From: an uncultured Xylophilus sp.
GTDB taxonomy: Bacteria; Pseudomonadota; Gammaproteobacteria; Burkholderiales; Burkholderiaceae_C
Assembly: GCA_913776965.1 (NCBI GenBank)
Contig: CAJYQL010000022.1
Coordinates: 1-46,784, forward strand
Direction: 5' to 3'
DNA length: 46,784 bases
Every line of letters starts with the position of its first letter. The first letter of the stretch is position 1. The position numbers and the translations under genes are program-made. The notes beneath the pieces were generated by a model that ran no database searches, had not been told where the DNA came from, and saw only the letters and a list, made by a program, of their open reading frames with translations. Below are positions 24,617 through 33,057 of the stretch, piece by piece.

Positions 24617-25267
24617 ATGGCCCGCACCGTCGTGCCCCCGGTGCCGCGCTGGTGGGTGGCCAGCCTGCTGTTTGCGCTGGCTGCGGGGGCTGTTCACGCC
24701 GCTCCGCCGCCGGACAACGCGAGCCGCACCCCGTCGGGGCCGGAGCGCGCCCAGCGCAACATGGACGCACCGCGCAACAGCGATCCCGAGGGCGAAAAGT
24801 TCGAGAAATCGGCGCCCGCGCGGCTCAGCAAGCCGGACCGGGCCTTCATCACCAAGGCTGCCGGCGGCCTGCTGTTCCAGCAGGAGGCGGCGAAGCTGGG
24901 CGTCGAACGGGCGCAGGACCCGCAGCTCGCGGCGTTGGCCCGAACCCTGCAGACCGATGCGGCGTCGGGCCTGTCCGGCCTGCAGCGCGTGGCGCGCGAC
25001 CACAACTATCCGCTGCCGGATGCGGTGCCCGAAGGCCGACGGCCGCTGCTCGGGCGGCTAGGCGCACTGTCGGGCGAGGCGTTCGATTCGGCCTTCCGCC
25101 TGCAGGTCGGCATTCAGGACCGGCGAGATGACGTGCGGTTGTACGAGCGGGCGCTGCGGACCACCGTCGTGCCGGACTTCCGGGCCTGGCTGGAATCGCG
25201 CCTGCCGGCCGAGCGGGCCCGGCTCGATGCGGCACGGCGGCTGGAGCAGCAATCGATGCAGCGCTGA
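24617..25267 (+). CDS. DUF4142 protein, second copy
   Basis: A 216-residue exported protein. After a signal-like segment (about 14-30, LLFALAAGAVHA) and a polar spacer, a DUF4142 domain begins at DRAFITKAAGGLLFQQEAAK (about 75), closely parallel to DRTFVTKASG in the first copy. It continues through LAALARTLQTDAASGL and the C-terminal VPDFRAWLESRLPAERARLD. Several histidines of the first copy are missing here (for example KDHTAA is replaced by QTDAAS), so any metal site may be lost. It follows the small membrane protein gene by 2 bp. Function unknown. Confidence 0.85.
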   Translation: MARTVVPPVPRWWVASLLFALAAGAVHAAPPPDNASRTPSGPERAQRNMDAPRNSDPEGEKFEKSAPARLSKPDRAFITKAAGGLLFQQEAAKLGVERAQDPQLAALARTLQTDAASGLSGLQRVARDHNYPLPDAVPEGRRPLLGRLGALSGEAFDSAFRLQVGIQDRRDDVRLYERALRTTVVPDFRAWLESRLPAERARLDAARRLEQQSMQR

Positions 25268-25291
25268 GTCGGCGTCGGAGCAAGACGCGCC

Positions 25292-27511
25292 TCAGCGCCG
25301 CCGCGCCCAGCGCACCCCCGGCACCTCCGCCACGACGCCCAGCACCTTGCGCAGCCGTCCGGAATCGGCCACCTGCACTGTGAAGGTCATCCAGGCGGTA
25401 CCCTTGACCGACTGCGTCTGCACGCCGATCACATTGGTCTTCTCGCGGGTGAACACGTCCGAGATGTCGCGCAGCAGCCCCTGGCGGTCGGCCGCCTCCA
25501 CCGTCACGTCGACCGGGTAGACGTCGGACACGCCGCTCTTCGGCACGCCCCACTCCACCTCGATCACCCGTTCCGGGCTGCGGGCGGCCATCTCCCGGAA
25601 ATTGCTGCAGTCGCCCCGGTGGATGCTGACGCCCTTGCCGCGGGTGACGAATCCGCGGATCGCGTCCGGCGGCGCCGGCTTGCAGCATTTGGCCAGCTGG
25701 GTCATCAGCGAGTCGAGGCCGACTACCAGCACCCCACCCTTCGGCGTGCGGTCGGGATGCCGGGCGCTGCGCAGCAGCACCAGGTCGTCGGGCTCGGGCA
25801 CCGGCTCCGGCGGGCGCAGCAGCGTCTCGATGTTGCGCAGCGAATATTCGTCCTTGCCGACCACCTCGAACAGGTCGTCCGCCGTCTTGAAGCCGAGCTG
25901 CGACGCCAGGTCGTCGAGCTTCATCGCGGTGCGGCCTTCGCGCTGCAGCAGCTTCTCGACCGCCTCCCGTCCGCGGGCGATGTTCTCGTGGTTGGCCTGG
26001 GCGTTGAACCAGGCCCGCACCTTCGCCTTGGCGCGGTTGCTGGTCAGGTAGCCCAGGTCGGCGTTGAGCCAGTCGCGCGACGGGCCGCCTTCCTTGGCAA
26101 CCGTGATCTCCACCGTCTGCCCGTTCTGCAGCGGCGTGTTGAGGGCGACCATTGCGCCGTCGACCCGCGCGCCCCGGCAGCGGTGGCCGACGCTGGTGTG
26201 CACGGTGTAGGCGAAATCGACCGGCGTCGCGCCCTGCGGCAGCTCGACCACCGCGGCATCGGGCGTCAGCACGTAGATGCGGTCCTCGAACAGGCCCTTG
26301 TGCTCCTGGGTGCCCGACAGGTCGCGCTCCCAGGCGAGCAGCTGGCGCAGCACCGCGATCTTGGCGTCGTACTCGCTCGCCGCACTGACGCCGGCATAGC
26401 CCTTCTGCCCGGCCTCCTTGTAGGCCCAGTGGGCGGCCACGCCATGCTCGGCATGGTCGTGCATCGATTCGGTCCGGATCTGGATCTCGATCGGCTTGCC
26501 GGCCGCATCGCGGACCACCGCATGCAGCGACTGGTAGCCGTTGGGCTTCGGCCGGGCGATGTAGTCGTCGAATTCCTCGACGAGCGGCTCGAAGCGCTCG
26601 TTGACCCAGCTGAGCGCCTCGTAGCAGGCCTTGACGCTCGGCACGATGACCCGCAGAGCGCGGATGTCGAACACCTGGTCGAAGTCCAGCGACTTGCCGC
26701 GCATCTTCTTCACGATGCTGTAGATGTGCTTGGGCCGGCCCTGCACCGTCGCCGGGATGCCACGGGCGCGCAGCTGCGCCTCCAGTCCGGCGCGCAGTTG
26801 TTCCATCGCCTGCTCGCGGCCGGCGCGCTTCTCGTCCAGCAGCCGGGCGATCTCGCGGTAGGTGTCGGGCTCCAGGAAGCGGAAGGCCAGGTCCTCCATT
26901 TCCCACTTGATCTGCCAGATGCCGAGCCGGTTGGCCAGCGGCGCGAACACGTGCAGCGATTCGTGCGCCAGGCTCGGCGGCACCGCGCGCCTGGACGCCG
27001 CGGCATGGCGCAGCGTCTCGAGCCGCGAGGCGAGCCGCAGCATCACTACCCGGATATCGCGCGAGAACGCGAGCAGCATCTTGCGCACGTTCTCGGTCTG
27101 CACCGCGGGATCGTCGACCAGCTGGGCGGCGGAATCCGCGCCGCGCGCCTGCCGCTGGACGTGCACCAGCCGGTTGGTCTCGACGGCCAGGGCTGCGTAT
27201 TCGCTGCCGAAGGCCTTGCCGATGGTGTCGGCCGGCCGCGCCAAGTATTCGCAGGCATGGACCAGGTAGTTGGCCGCGCGCATCGCGTCGGAGCCGCCGA
27301 TGGTCGCGAGGATGCCGGATACAGCGTCCGCGTGGGCCAGGGTGTTCTGGCCGGAATCGAGCGTCTCGTGCGCGATGAACGGCTCGGCGAAGGCGCGGGC
27401 ACGGGCCAGCGCGTTCTCCTGCTCCGGCAGGGCGTGGGCGGTGGCCAGCGCCAGTTCGGAGACGGCCTCGGCCGGCGGCGCGGTCGCGCCCATGACGCCC
27501 GCCCCGTTCAT
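25292..27511 (-). CDS. relA: RelA-type (p)ppGpp synthetase
   Basis: A 739-residue stringent-response synthetase transferring pyrophosphate from ATP to GTP/GDP on starved ribosomes. The N-terminal hydrolase domain is degenerate: SpoT-type HD is replaced by HACEYL (His85-Ala86), so hydrolysis should be absent, as in E. coli RelA (744 residues). The synthetase domain has FDIRALRVIV, RPKPNGYQSLHAVV and HDHAEHGVAAHW. A TGS domain (IYVLTPDAAVVELPQGATPV) and a C-terminal ACT domain (about 660-739) follow. The ATG at 27511 overlaps the stop of the upstream hydrolase gene (ATGA), giving translational coupling to a hydroxybutyrate-linked locus; ATG 27493 is an alternative start. The hydrolysing SpoT partner is not in the window. 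Confidence 0.94.
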   Translation of the reverse strand: MNGAGVMGATAPPAEAVSELALATAHALPEQENALARARAFAEPFIAHETLDSGQNTLAHADAVSGILATIGGSDAMRAANYLVHACEYLARPADTIGKAFGSEYAALAVETNRLVHVQRQARGADSAAQLVDDPAVQTENVRKMLLAFSRDIRVVMLRLASRLETLRHAAASRRAVPPSLAHESLHVFAPLANRLGIWQIKWEMEDLAFRFLEPDTYREIARLLDEKRAGREQAMEQLRAGLEAQLRARGIPATVQGRPKHIYSIVKKMRGKSLDFDQVFDIRALRVIVPSVKACYEALSWVNERFEPLVEEFDDYIARPKPNGYQSLHAVVRDAAGKPIEIQIRTESMHDHAEHGVAAHWAYKEAGQKGYAGVSAASEYDAKIAVLRQLLAWERDLSGTQEHKGLFEDRIYVLTPDAAVVELPQGATPVDFAYTVHTSVGHRCRGARVDGAMVALNTPLQNGQTVEITVAKEGGPSRDWLNADLGYLTSNRAKAKVRAWFNAQANHENIARGREAVEKLLQREGRTAMKLDDLASQLGFKTADDLFEVVGKDEYSLRNIETLLRPPEPVPEPDDLVLLRSARHPDRTPKGGVLVVGLDSLMTQLAKCCKPAPPDAIRGFVTRGKGVSIHRGDCSNFREMAARSPERVIEVEWGVPKSGVSDVYPVDVTVEAADRQGLLRDISDVFTREKTNVIGVQTQSVKGTAWMTFTVQVADSGRLRKVLGVVAEVPGVRWARRR

Positions 27512-28470
27512 CCGGCCACCGGTTCGCGGGCGTCGGTCTCGGCGAACAGGAAGTCGCGCACCACCGCGACCTGGTCGGCCGCCACCAGCGTGGGTGCGTG
27601 GCCGACACCTGCGAATTCGACGACGCGGGCGCGCGGGCCGCGTTCGGCCATCGCCTGGGCGGTCGCGGGCGACAGCAGGTCGGAGTCCGCACCGCGCAGC
27701 AGCAGCGTCTGCGCGTTCAGGTGGTCATAGAGCGACCACAGCACCTGTTCGGACTGCGCGGCCGCCTGTTCGGTGAACGCCCGGAACGGCACGGCGATGG
27801 CAGGGTCGTAGTGCAGGACCCAGCGGTCGCCGCGGGGCCGCAGCATCGGCGCGGTGAGCGCCATCCACTCGGCGGCAGTGTGCGGACCGAAGCCCTGCGA
27901 CACCAGCCGCAGACCCTGCGCCGCTTCCTCGACCGACAGGAACTCCACCGGACGGCCCAGATAGGTGCCGATGCGCTGCAGCGCCTCCCACTGCAGCGAT
28001 GGGCCGACGTCGTTGAGCACCATGCGGCGGATCGGCTGCGCCAGCGGCAGACCGGGCTGGCCGCCGACGGCCAGGCCGATCAGTCCGCCCATGCTGGTGC
28101 CGACCCAGTCCAGCGTGCCGATCGGTCCTTCGGCCTGCAATTGGGCGAGCAGCGCCAGCATGTCGGCCGCGTATTGCGGCACGCCGTAGCCGTTCGGGTC
28201 CTGCAGCCAGTCGCTGCGGCCACGGCCGACCACGTCGGGGCACACCACCCGCGCGTGGCGCGACAGCGTGCGGGCCAGCACGTCGAAATCCCGCCCCTGC
28301 CGCGACAGCCCGTGCACGCAGACGACGACGTGCGGATGATGCGCATCGCCGGTCGCGTTCCATTCCCACCAGGCCATGCGGTGGGTGCCGTCGGTCGGCT
28401 CGGCACCGGGCGGCGCGCCGGCGGCACCGGGGCAGACGACGGTCTTCAGGAGGGGTTGTTGGGGCTGCAT
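27508..28470 (-). CDS. Alpha/beta hydrolase, paralogue of the polyester-operon hydrolase
   Basis: A 320-residue cytoplasmic serine hydrolase. Nucleophile Ser126 lies in WVGTSMGG, with a downstream acid in RGADSDLLS and histidine in GVGHAPTL; CVHGLSRQGRDFDVLARTL parallels WHGLARTGRDMDPLARYL of the paralogue at 13990-14901. It is divergent from bdhA, whose product consumes 3-hydroxybutyrate, so a role in releasing 3-hydroxybutyrate from intracellular oligomers is plausible, although unproven. ATG 28470 is chosen because the family-like part begins soon after it; an in-frame ATG at 28512 is equally possible, and neither has a Shine-Dalgarno. The stop overlaps relA (ATGA). Confidence 0.85.
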   Translation of the reverse strand: MQPQQPLLKTVVCPGAAGAPPGAEPTDGTHRMAWWEWNATGDAHHPHVVVCVHGLSRQGRDFDVLARTLSRHARVVCPDVVGRGRSDWLQDPNGYGVPQYAADMLALLAQLQAEGPIGTLDWVGTSMGGLIGLAVGGQPGLPLAQPIRRMVLNDVGPSLQWEALQRIGTYLGRPVEFLSVEEAAQGLRLVSQGFGPHTAAEWMALTAPMLRPRGDRWVLHYDPAIAVPFRAFTEQAAAQSEQVLWSLYDHLNAQTLLLRGADSDLLSPATAQAMAERGPRARVVEFAGVGHAPTLVAADQVAVVRDFLFAETDAREPVAG

Positions 28471-28557
28471 GCAGGAAGCGGACAAGGCGTCACGGAGGCC
28501 GCAGAGGGCCATTCGATAATCACCGGCTCATCCTAATTCATCGCGGAGAAACACCCC

Positions 28558-29340
28558 ATGCTCAAAGGAAAAACGGCCCTGGTCACCGGCTCGACGAGCG
28601 GCATCGGCCTCGGCGTCGCCGAGGCGCTGGCCCGCCAGGGCGCGAACATCGTGCTCAACGGTTTCGGCGACACGGACGAGCCGAAGCGGCTGGTCGCCGA
28701 GGCCGGCCGCGCGCACGGCGTCACGGTGATCCACCACGGCGCCGACATGTCGCGCCCGGCCGATATCGCCGACATGATGGACACGGCTGCGAAGGTGAGC
28801 GGGCGGGTGGACGTGCTGGTCAACAACGCCGGCATCCAGCATGTCGCGCTGGTAGAGGATTTCCCGGTCGAGAAGTGGGACGCGATCATCGCGATCAACC
28901 TGACCAGCGCTTTCCACACCACCCGGCTGGCACTGCCCGCGATGAAGGCCGCCAACTGGGGCCGGGTGATCAACATCGCCAGCACGCACGGCCTGGTGGC
29001 GTCGGCGCAGAAGTCGGCCTACGTGGCCGCCAAGCACGGCATCGTCGGCTTCACCAAGGCCGCGGCGCTGGAAGCCGCGACCACCGGCGTCACGGTCAAC
29101 GCGATCTGCCCGGGCTGGGTGCTGACCCCGCTGGTCCAGAAGCAGATCGACGCGCGGGCCGAGAAGGACGGCAAGTCGCAGGACGAGGCGAAGCGCGACC
29201 TTCTGGGCGAGAAGCAGCCGTCGCTGCAATTCACCACGCCGGAAGAACTCGGCGGGCTGGCGGTGTTCCTGTGCAGCCCGGCCGCGAACAACGTGCGGGG
29301 CGTGGCCTGGCAGGTCGACGGCGGCTGGACCGCGCAGTAA
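28558..29340 (+). CDS. bdhA: D-3-hydroxybutyrate dehydrogenase
   Basis: A 260-residue short-chain dehydrogenase that oxidises D-3-hydroxybutyrate to acetoacetate with NAD. The nucleotide-binding motif GSTSGIGLG (11-19), NNAG (89-92), and the catalytic Ser142, Tyr155 and Lys159 (IASTHG, SAYVAAKHG) are all present. The specificity-linked C-terminal region QKQIDARAEKDG with LLGEKQPS and FTTPEELG matches the BdhA subgroup closely. GCGGAGA precedes ATG 28558. It completes the path from polyhydroxybutyrate to central metabolism together with the depolymerase operon 8 kb away. A terminator hairpin follows 16 bp after the stop. Confidence 0.95.
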   Translation: MLKGKTALVTGSTSGIGLGVAEALARQGANIVLNGFGDTDEPKRLVAEAGRAHGVTVIHHGADMSRPADIADMMDTAAKVSGRVDVLVNNAGIQHVALVEDFPVEKWDAIIAINLTSAFHTTRLALPAMKAANWGRVINIASTHGLVASAQKSAYVAAKHGIVGFTKAAALEAATTGVTVNAICPGWVLTPLVQKQIDARAEKDGKSQDEAKRDLLGEKQPSLQFTTPEELGGLAVFLCSPAANNVRGVAWQVDGGWTAQ

Positions 29341-29356
29341 CCGCAGCGCGCAAAGA

Positions 29357-29379
29357 GGCGGGGCTTGTGCAGCCCCGCC
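29357..29379. terminator. Bidirectional terminator between bdhA and the SIMPLE gene
   Basis: A perfect 9-bp stem (GGCGGGGCT and AGCCCCGCC) around a 5-nt loop lies in the 46-bp gap between two convergent genes. T-runs are short on either side, so termination may need additional factors. Confidence 0.6.
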
Positions 29380-29386
29380 CGCCCGC

Positions 29387-30103
29387 TCAGGGCGCCATCT
29401 GCACCGAGCCGGAGACGTTGACGTTCACCGTGCTCTTGCCGGCTTCGACCGGCACCGGCGCATCGGCGCCCTCCATCTTCGCGGCCATCGCCATCATCCG
29501 CGGCGCCTGCGGCATCGGCGCGCCCACATCGGAATTCACCGACACCTCGCGCAGCGTGTAGCGCTGGAAGCCGAAGCTGCGGGTGAGTTCGGCCGCCTTG
29601 GTCTTGAACTGTTCGATCGCCTGGGCCTGGGCCTGTGTTTCCACCTTGGCGCGCTGCTCCGGGCTCAGGCCGAAGCCGACACGCCGCATCGCGAGCGTGG
29701 AGATCTTGCCGGCGGTGGTGGTGATGCGCGGGAAGTCGCGGCCTTCCAGCACCAGTTCGGCGGTGCCCTGCCAGCTGGCGATGCGACCTTCCTTCGAGTA
29801 GCGCGGATACAGGCTGAAGTTGCCGGTGCGCACATCGAGCTGGCCCGGCACCGCCGCGCGGCGGGCCTCGGTCAGGGCTCCGTCGAGCGCGGACTTGAGC
29901 TGCGCCTGGACCACCGCCGGGTCGATGCCCTCCTTGGTGGTGGCGAGCGTCAGGCTGAGCATGTCCTGCGTCACCTCGACCTGTCCGTTGGCCGACAGCT
30001 GCACCACGTTCTGCGGCGGCGCCACGACAACATTCTGAGAAAAAGCGGCGCCAGCGCCCAGTAGTGCTGCGGATGCAGCTATGGTTTTAATAGCAAACTT
30101 CAT
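29387..30103 (-). CDS. SIMPLE-domain (DUF541) periplasmic protein
   Basis: A 238-residue exported protein. The signal peptide MKFAIKTIAASAALLGAGAA is followed by VVQLSANGQVEVTQDMLSLTLATT, the usual opening of a SIMPLE (DUF541) domain. The domain continues with Gln-rich helices and AGKISTLAMRRVGFGLSPEQ. Members are outer-membrane-linked or periplasmic oligomers; the family function is poorly defined, with some reports of links to oxidative stress. ATG 30103 is preferred over 30142 because it starts the signal peptide directly and follows GGAAGA. Much of the signal peptide is encoded by DNA resembling the dispersed repeat family. It is convergent with bdhA and divergent from ompR. Confidence 0.88.
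   Translation of the reverse strand: MKFAIKTIAASAALLGAGAAFSQNVVVAPPQNVVQLSANGQVEVTQDMLSLTLATTKEGIDPAVVQAQLKSALDGALTEARRAAVPGQLDVRTGNFSLYPRYSKEGRIASWQGTAELVLEGRDFPRITTTAGKISTLAMRRVGFGLSPEQRAKVETQAQAQAIEQFKTKAAELTRSFGFQRYTLREVSVNSDVGAPMPQAPRMMAMAAKMEGADAPVPVEAGKSTVNVNVSGSVQMAP
30043..30099 (-). repeat. Possible dispersed-repeat copy coding the SIMPLE signal peptide
   Basis: The minus strand reads TTTGCTATTAAAACCATAGC, then GCATCCGCAGC, GGGCGCTGGCG and a TTTTTC end, which follows the order of the repeat (A/T-rich ATAGC box, GC hairpin, GGGCGC, T-run). Similarity to the strong copies is only partial, so it may be coincidental. Confidence 0.35.
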
Positions 30104-30203
30104 GCGTCTTCCGAGGTTTCGTGAGTCAGAGAGCCGGTCCAACGCCAGCTGCGGCCGCCATGTTGACGGCCGCTGCGCAACAGGCTGGGAGCGCGGGCAA
30201 GAC

Positions 30204-30271
30204 TTGTAACAGTTGGTCAGGTTCGGGCGGGGTGGGCGTCGCCAGGGCTACAAAATCCCCCGCTGTTACAA
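30204..30271. promoter_or_regulatory. TTGTAACAG/CTGTTACAA inverted pair upstream of ompR
   Basis: TTGTAACAG (30204-30212) and CTGTTACAA (30263-30271) are perfect 9-bp inverted copies in the 184-bp region between the divergent SIMPLE and ompR genes. The second is 17 bp before the ompR ATG. TGTAAC/GTTACA cores are known for OmpR-type regulators, so autoregulation is plausible. Confidence 0.45.
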
Positions 30272-30287
30272 ATAACCGGAAGCCTCA

Positions 30288-31019
30288 ATGACCCAACCCG
30301 CAGCCCGCACCGACAAGATCCTGGTAGTGGACGACGACGCACGGATCCGCGATCTGCTCCGCCGCTACCTGACGCAGGAAGGCTTCGAGGTGATGGTGGC
30401 CGAGGACGGCAAGGCGCTCAACCGTATCCTGCTGCGCGACACGGTGGACCTGATCGTGCTGGACCTGATGATGCCCGGCGAAGACGGCCTCTCGATCTGC
30501 CGCCGCCTGCGCGCGGCCAACGACCGCACCCCGATCATCATGCTGACCGCCAAGGGAGAGGACGTGGACCGCATCGTCGGTCTGGAGGTGGGCGCCGACG
30601 ACTACCTGGGCAAGCCCTTCAACCCGCGCGAACTACTGGCCCGCATCCATGCGGTGCTGCGCCGCCGTCCGCCGCAGGAGGCGCCCGGCGCGCCGTCCGG
30701 CGAGAACGAGGTGGTGCACTTCGGCCCCTTCGCCTTCGACCTGGGCACCCGTGCCTTGCAGAAGAACGGCGAGGAGTTGCCGCTCACCACCGGCGAATTC
30801 GCGATGCTGAAGGCCCTGGTGCGCCACCCGCGCCAGCCGCTGTCGCGCGAAAAGCTGGCGCTGCTGGCCCGCGGCCGCGAATTCGAGCCCTTCGACCGCA
30901 GCCTGGACGTGCAGGTCTCGCGCCTGCGCAAGCTGGTCGAGGTTGATGCGGCCGCACCGCGCTACATCCAGACGGTCTGGGGCGTGGGCTACGTGTTCGT
31001 GCCGGACGGAGCGGGCTGA
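30288..31019 (+). CDS. ompR: OmpR-family response regulator
   Basis: A 243-residue response regulator. The receiver domain has the acidic pocket VVDDDAR (14-20), the phosphoacceptor Asp59 in LIVLDLMMPGEDG, Thr87 in MLTAKGED and Lys109 in LGKPFN. A winged-helix DNA-binding domain (about 150-240) ends in the characteristic RYIQTVWGVGYVFVPDG. Sequence and length match OmpR rather than PhoB or KdpE. The stop is 40 bp before the envZ start, forming a classical osmosensory pair. The region upstream contains a possible OmpR binding site. Confidence 0.94.
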   Translation: MTQPAARTDKILVVDDDARIRDLLRRYLTQEGFEVMVAEDGKALNRILLRDTVDLIVLDLMMPGEDGLSICRRLRAANDRTPIIMLTAKGEDVDRIVGLEVGADDYLGKPFNPRELLARIHAVLRRRPPQEAPGAPSGENEVVHFGPFAFDLGTRALQKNGEELPLTTGEFAMLKALVRHPRQPLSREKLALLARGREFEPFDRSLDVQVSRLRKLVEVDAAAPRYIQTVWGVGYVFVPDGAG

Positions 31020-31059
31020 CCGGAGCCGTGCCGATGCACTGCGCCCGGCAGGAGGCCGC

Positions 31060-32538
31060 ATGTCGGCGGTGACGGTGCCGCCCGGCAGCGAACGCCCGGC
31101 CGCGGACGGCGAGGAGCACCGTCCGCGCGTCGGGCTGAACCTGTTCTGGCGCACCTTTTTCCTGCTGGCGATACTGCTGATCGGCAGCATCATGGCGTGG
31201 CTGCACACGCTGCTGTCGCTGGAATACGAACCCCGCGCGCTCCACACCGCGCAGCAGATCGCCTCCCTCGTCAACCTGAGCCGGGCCGCGCTGATCCACG
31301 CCGATGCGATCGCGCGGGTGTCGCTGATCAAGACCATGGCCGACCAGGAAGGCGTGCGCATCCTGCCGCGCGAGCCCGGAGACAGCTACACCCCGCTGGA
31401 CGACGACCGCTTCGGCCGGCGCATGACCGACGAACTGGTGCGCCGGCTCGGCCAGGGCACGGTGGTCGCACAGGTGGTCAACGGCGAGCGCGGGCTGTGG
31501 ATCGGCTTCGCGATCAACGGCGACTCCAACTGGCTGCTGCTCGACCAGTCCCGCTTCTCGCCTGCCAGCGGCATGACCTGGCTGATCTGGCTGGCGACCG
31601 CCGGTGCGCTGTCGTTTGCGGGCGCCGCAGCGATTGCGCGGCTGATCAACCGACCGCTCAAGCAGCTGTCGCGCGCGGCCAACCGGGTGCGCGAAGGCGA
31701 CTTCGCCGGCAGCACGCTGGACGAGCACGCCCTCACCACCGAGATCCGCGAGGTGAACCTCGGCTTCAACCGCATGGCGCGGCGGCTGGCGCAGCTGGAG
31801 CAGGACCGGGTGGTGATGCTCGCCGGCATCTCGCACGACCTGCGCACCCCGCTCGCCCGGCTGCGGCTGGAGACCGAGATGAGCGTCGCCGATGCCGACG
31901 CGCGCGACCACATGATTTCCGACATGGCGCAGCTCGACGCGATCATCGACAAGTTCCTCGACTACGCCCGGCCGGACCATGTGGACGTGGGCCCGGTGGC
32001 GCTGGGCGACGTGGTCGCCTCCTGCGTCTATGCGGTGGAAGAGCACGACGAGCTGCAGATCCGGGTGGACATTCCCGAAGGCCTGGGCGTGATCGCCGAG
32101 AGCACCGAGCTGGCGCGGGTGGTGTCGAACTTGATCGAGAACGCCCGGCGCTACGGCAAGTCGCCGGGCACCGACGTGGCCGAGGTCGAGATCGCCGCGA
32201 CGCCGACCCGCGACGGCCAGCAGGTGGTGCTGACGGTGCGCGACCACGGCGTCGGCGTGTCGCCGGATGTGCTGCCCGACCTGACCAAGCCCTTCTTCCG
32301 CGGCGATACGGCGCGCACGTCGGCGACCGGTGCCGGCCTCGGCCTGTCGATCGTGGACAAGACGGTGCGGCGCATGGGCGGCACCTTCGCCCTGTCCAAC
32401 GCGTCGAACGGCGGCCTGAGCGCCCGCATCCAGCTGCGCCGTGCCGAAGGCAAGCCGCCGGCGCCGTCGGCACAGAATGGGTCGGAAAAACGCCTCTGGC
32501 GCCCGTCCGTCAAGCGCCGACAGCTATCGAAACAGTAG
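31060..32538 (+). CDS. envZ: EnvZ-type sensor histidine kinase
   Basis: A 492-residue inner-membrane kinase. Two transmembrane helices (about 28-50 and 172-195) flank a periplasmic domain of about 120 residues. A HAMP linker (about 195-245) follows, then the phosphoacceptor His259 in [14 protein letters not shown], the N-box [11 protein letters not shown], and [11 protein letters not shown] for ATP binding. CAGGAGG precedes ATG 31060. The last ~19 residues (from about [13 protein letters not shown]) and the TAG stop are encoded by a dispersed repeat copy that also carries the stop of the convergent ispF; the two genes overlap by 15 bp. The normal kinase end is probably near IQLRRAEG. Confidence 0.94.
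   Translation: MSAVTVPPGSERPAADGEEHRPRVGLNLFWRTFFLLAILLIGSIMAWLHTLLSLEYEPRALHTAQQIASLVNLSRAALIHADAIARVSLIKTMADQEGVRILPREPGDSYTPLDDDRFGRRMTDELVRRLGQGTVVAQVVNGERGLWIGFAINGDSNWLLLDQSRFSPASGMTWLIWLATAGALSFAGAAAIARLINRPLKQLSRAANRVREGDFAGSTLDEHALTTEIREVNLGFNRMARRLAQLEQDRVVMLAGISHDLRTPLARLRLETEMSVADADARDHMISDMAQLDAIIDKFLDYARPDHVDVGPVALGDVVASCVYAVEEHDELQIRVDIPEGLGVIAESTELARVVSNLIENARRYGKSPGTDVAEVEIAATPTRDGQQVVLTVRDHGVGVSPDVLPDLTKPFFRGDTARTSATGAGLGLSIVDKTVRRMGGTFALSNASNGGLSARIQLRRAEGKPPAPSAQNGSEKRLWRPSVKRRQLSKQ
32481..32538 (-). repeat. Dispersed ~57-bp repeat at the envZ/ispF junction
   Basis: On the minus strand it reads CTACTGTTTCGATAGC, then GGCGCTTGACGGACGGGCGC and a CGTTTTTCC end, a strong family match. 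It supplies the envZ TAG (32536-32538) and the ispF TAG (32524-32526) on opposite strands. Confidence 0.78.
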
Positions 32539-33003
32539 CACGACCGCGCGGGCTTCCATGCTGCGGCCCTCGCCCACCGGGCCAAGCTTCTCGGCCGTCT
32601 TGGCCTTCACGTTGATCTGGTCCACCGCGATGCCGAGCACCTCGGCGATCCGGGCGCGGATCGCCGGCATGTGCGGCATCAACTTGGGCGCCTGGGCGAT
32701 CACCGTGCTGTCGACGTTGCCGATCTCCAGCCCGGTGGCCCGCACCCGGCGCGCGGCCTCGGCCAGCAGCACCGCGGAATCGGCCCCACGGAACTGCGGA
32801 TCAGTGTCGGGGAAGTGGGTGCCGATGTCGCCGAGCGCCGCGCCGCCCAGCAGCGCATCGGTGATCGCGTGCAGCAGCACGTCGGCATCGGAATGGCCGA
32901 GCAGGCCCTTCTCGTAGGGGATCTCCACGCCGCCGAGCACCAGCCGGCGGCCCTCGGCCAGCGCGTGCACGTCCCAGCCTTCGCCGATACGGATGTGGGT
33001 CAT
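32524..33003 (-). CDS. ispF: 2-C-methyl-D-erythritol 2,4-cyclodiphosphate synthase
   Basis: A 159-residue cytoplasmic MEP-pathway enzyme that cyclises CDP-methylerythritol phosphate, releasing CMP. The metal-binding GEGWDVHAL (Asp11, His13) and [20 protein letters not shown] are present, as is the [14 protein letters not shown] loop. The C-terminal [19 protein letters not shown] is diagnostic. Length is standard. It is 54 bp downstream of ispD on the same strand, a common arrangement. The stop codon is supplied by a dispersed repeat shared with envZ, but the protein ends at the expected place (VVLLFR). Confidence 0.96.
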   Translation of the reverse strand: MTHIRIGEGWDVHALAEGRRLVLGGVEIPYEKGLLGHSDADVLLHAITDALLGGAALGDIGTHFPDTDPQFRGADSAVLLAEAARRVRATGLEIGNVDSTVIAQAPKLMPHMPAIRARIAEVLGIAVDQINVKAKTAEKLGPVGEGRSMEARAVVLLFR

Positions 33004-33057
33004 GGGTCGGGTCCTTCGATCGTGAAAGGTGAATCGGAATCTGCGGCGCGCCGCCGC

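Noticed and set aside
25292-27511. Bifunctional SpoT-type (synthetase plus hydrolase) enzyme
   Set aside because: The hydrolase HD motif is replaced by HACEYL, so RelA is the better call.
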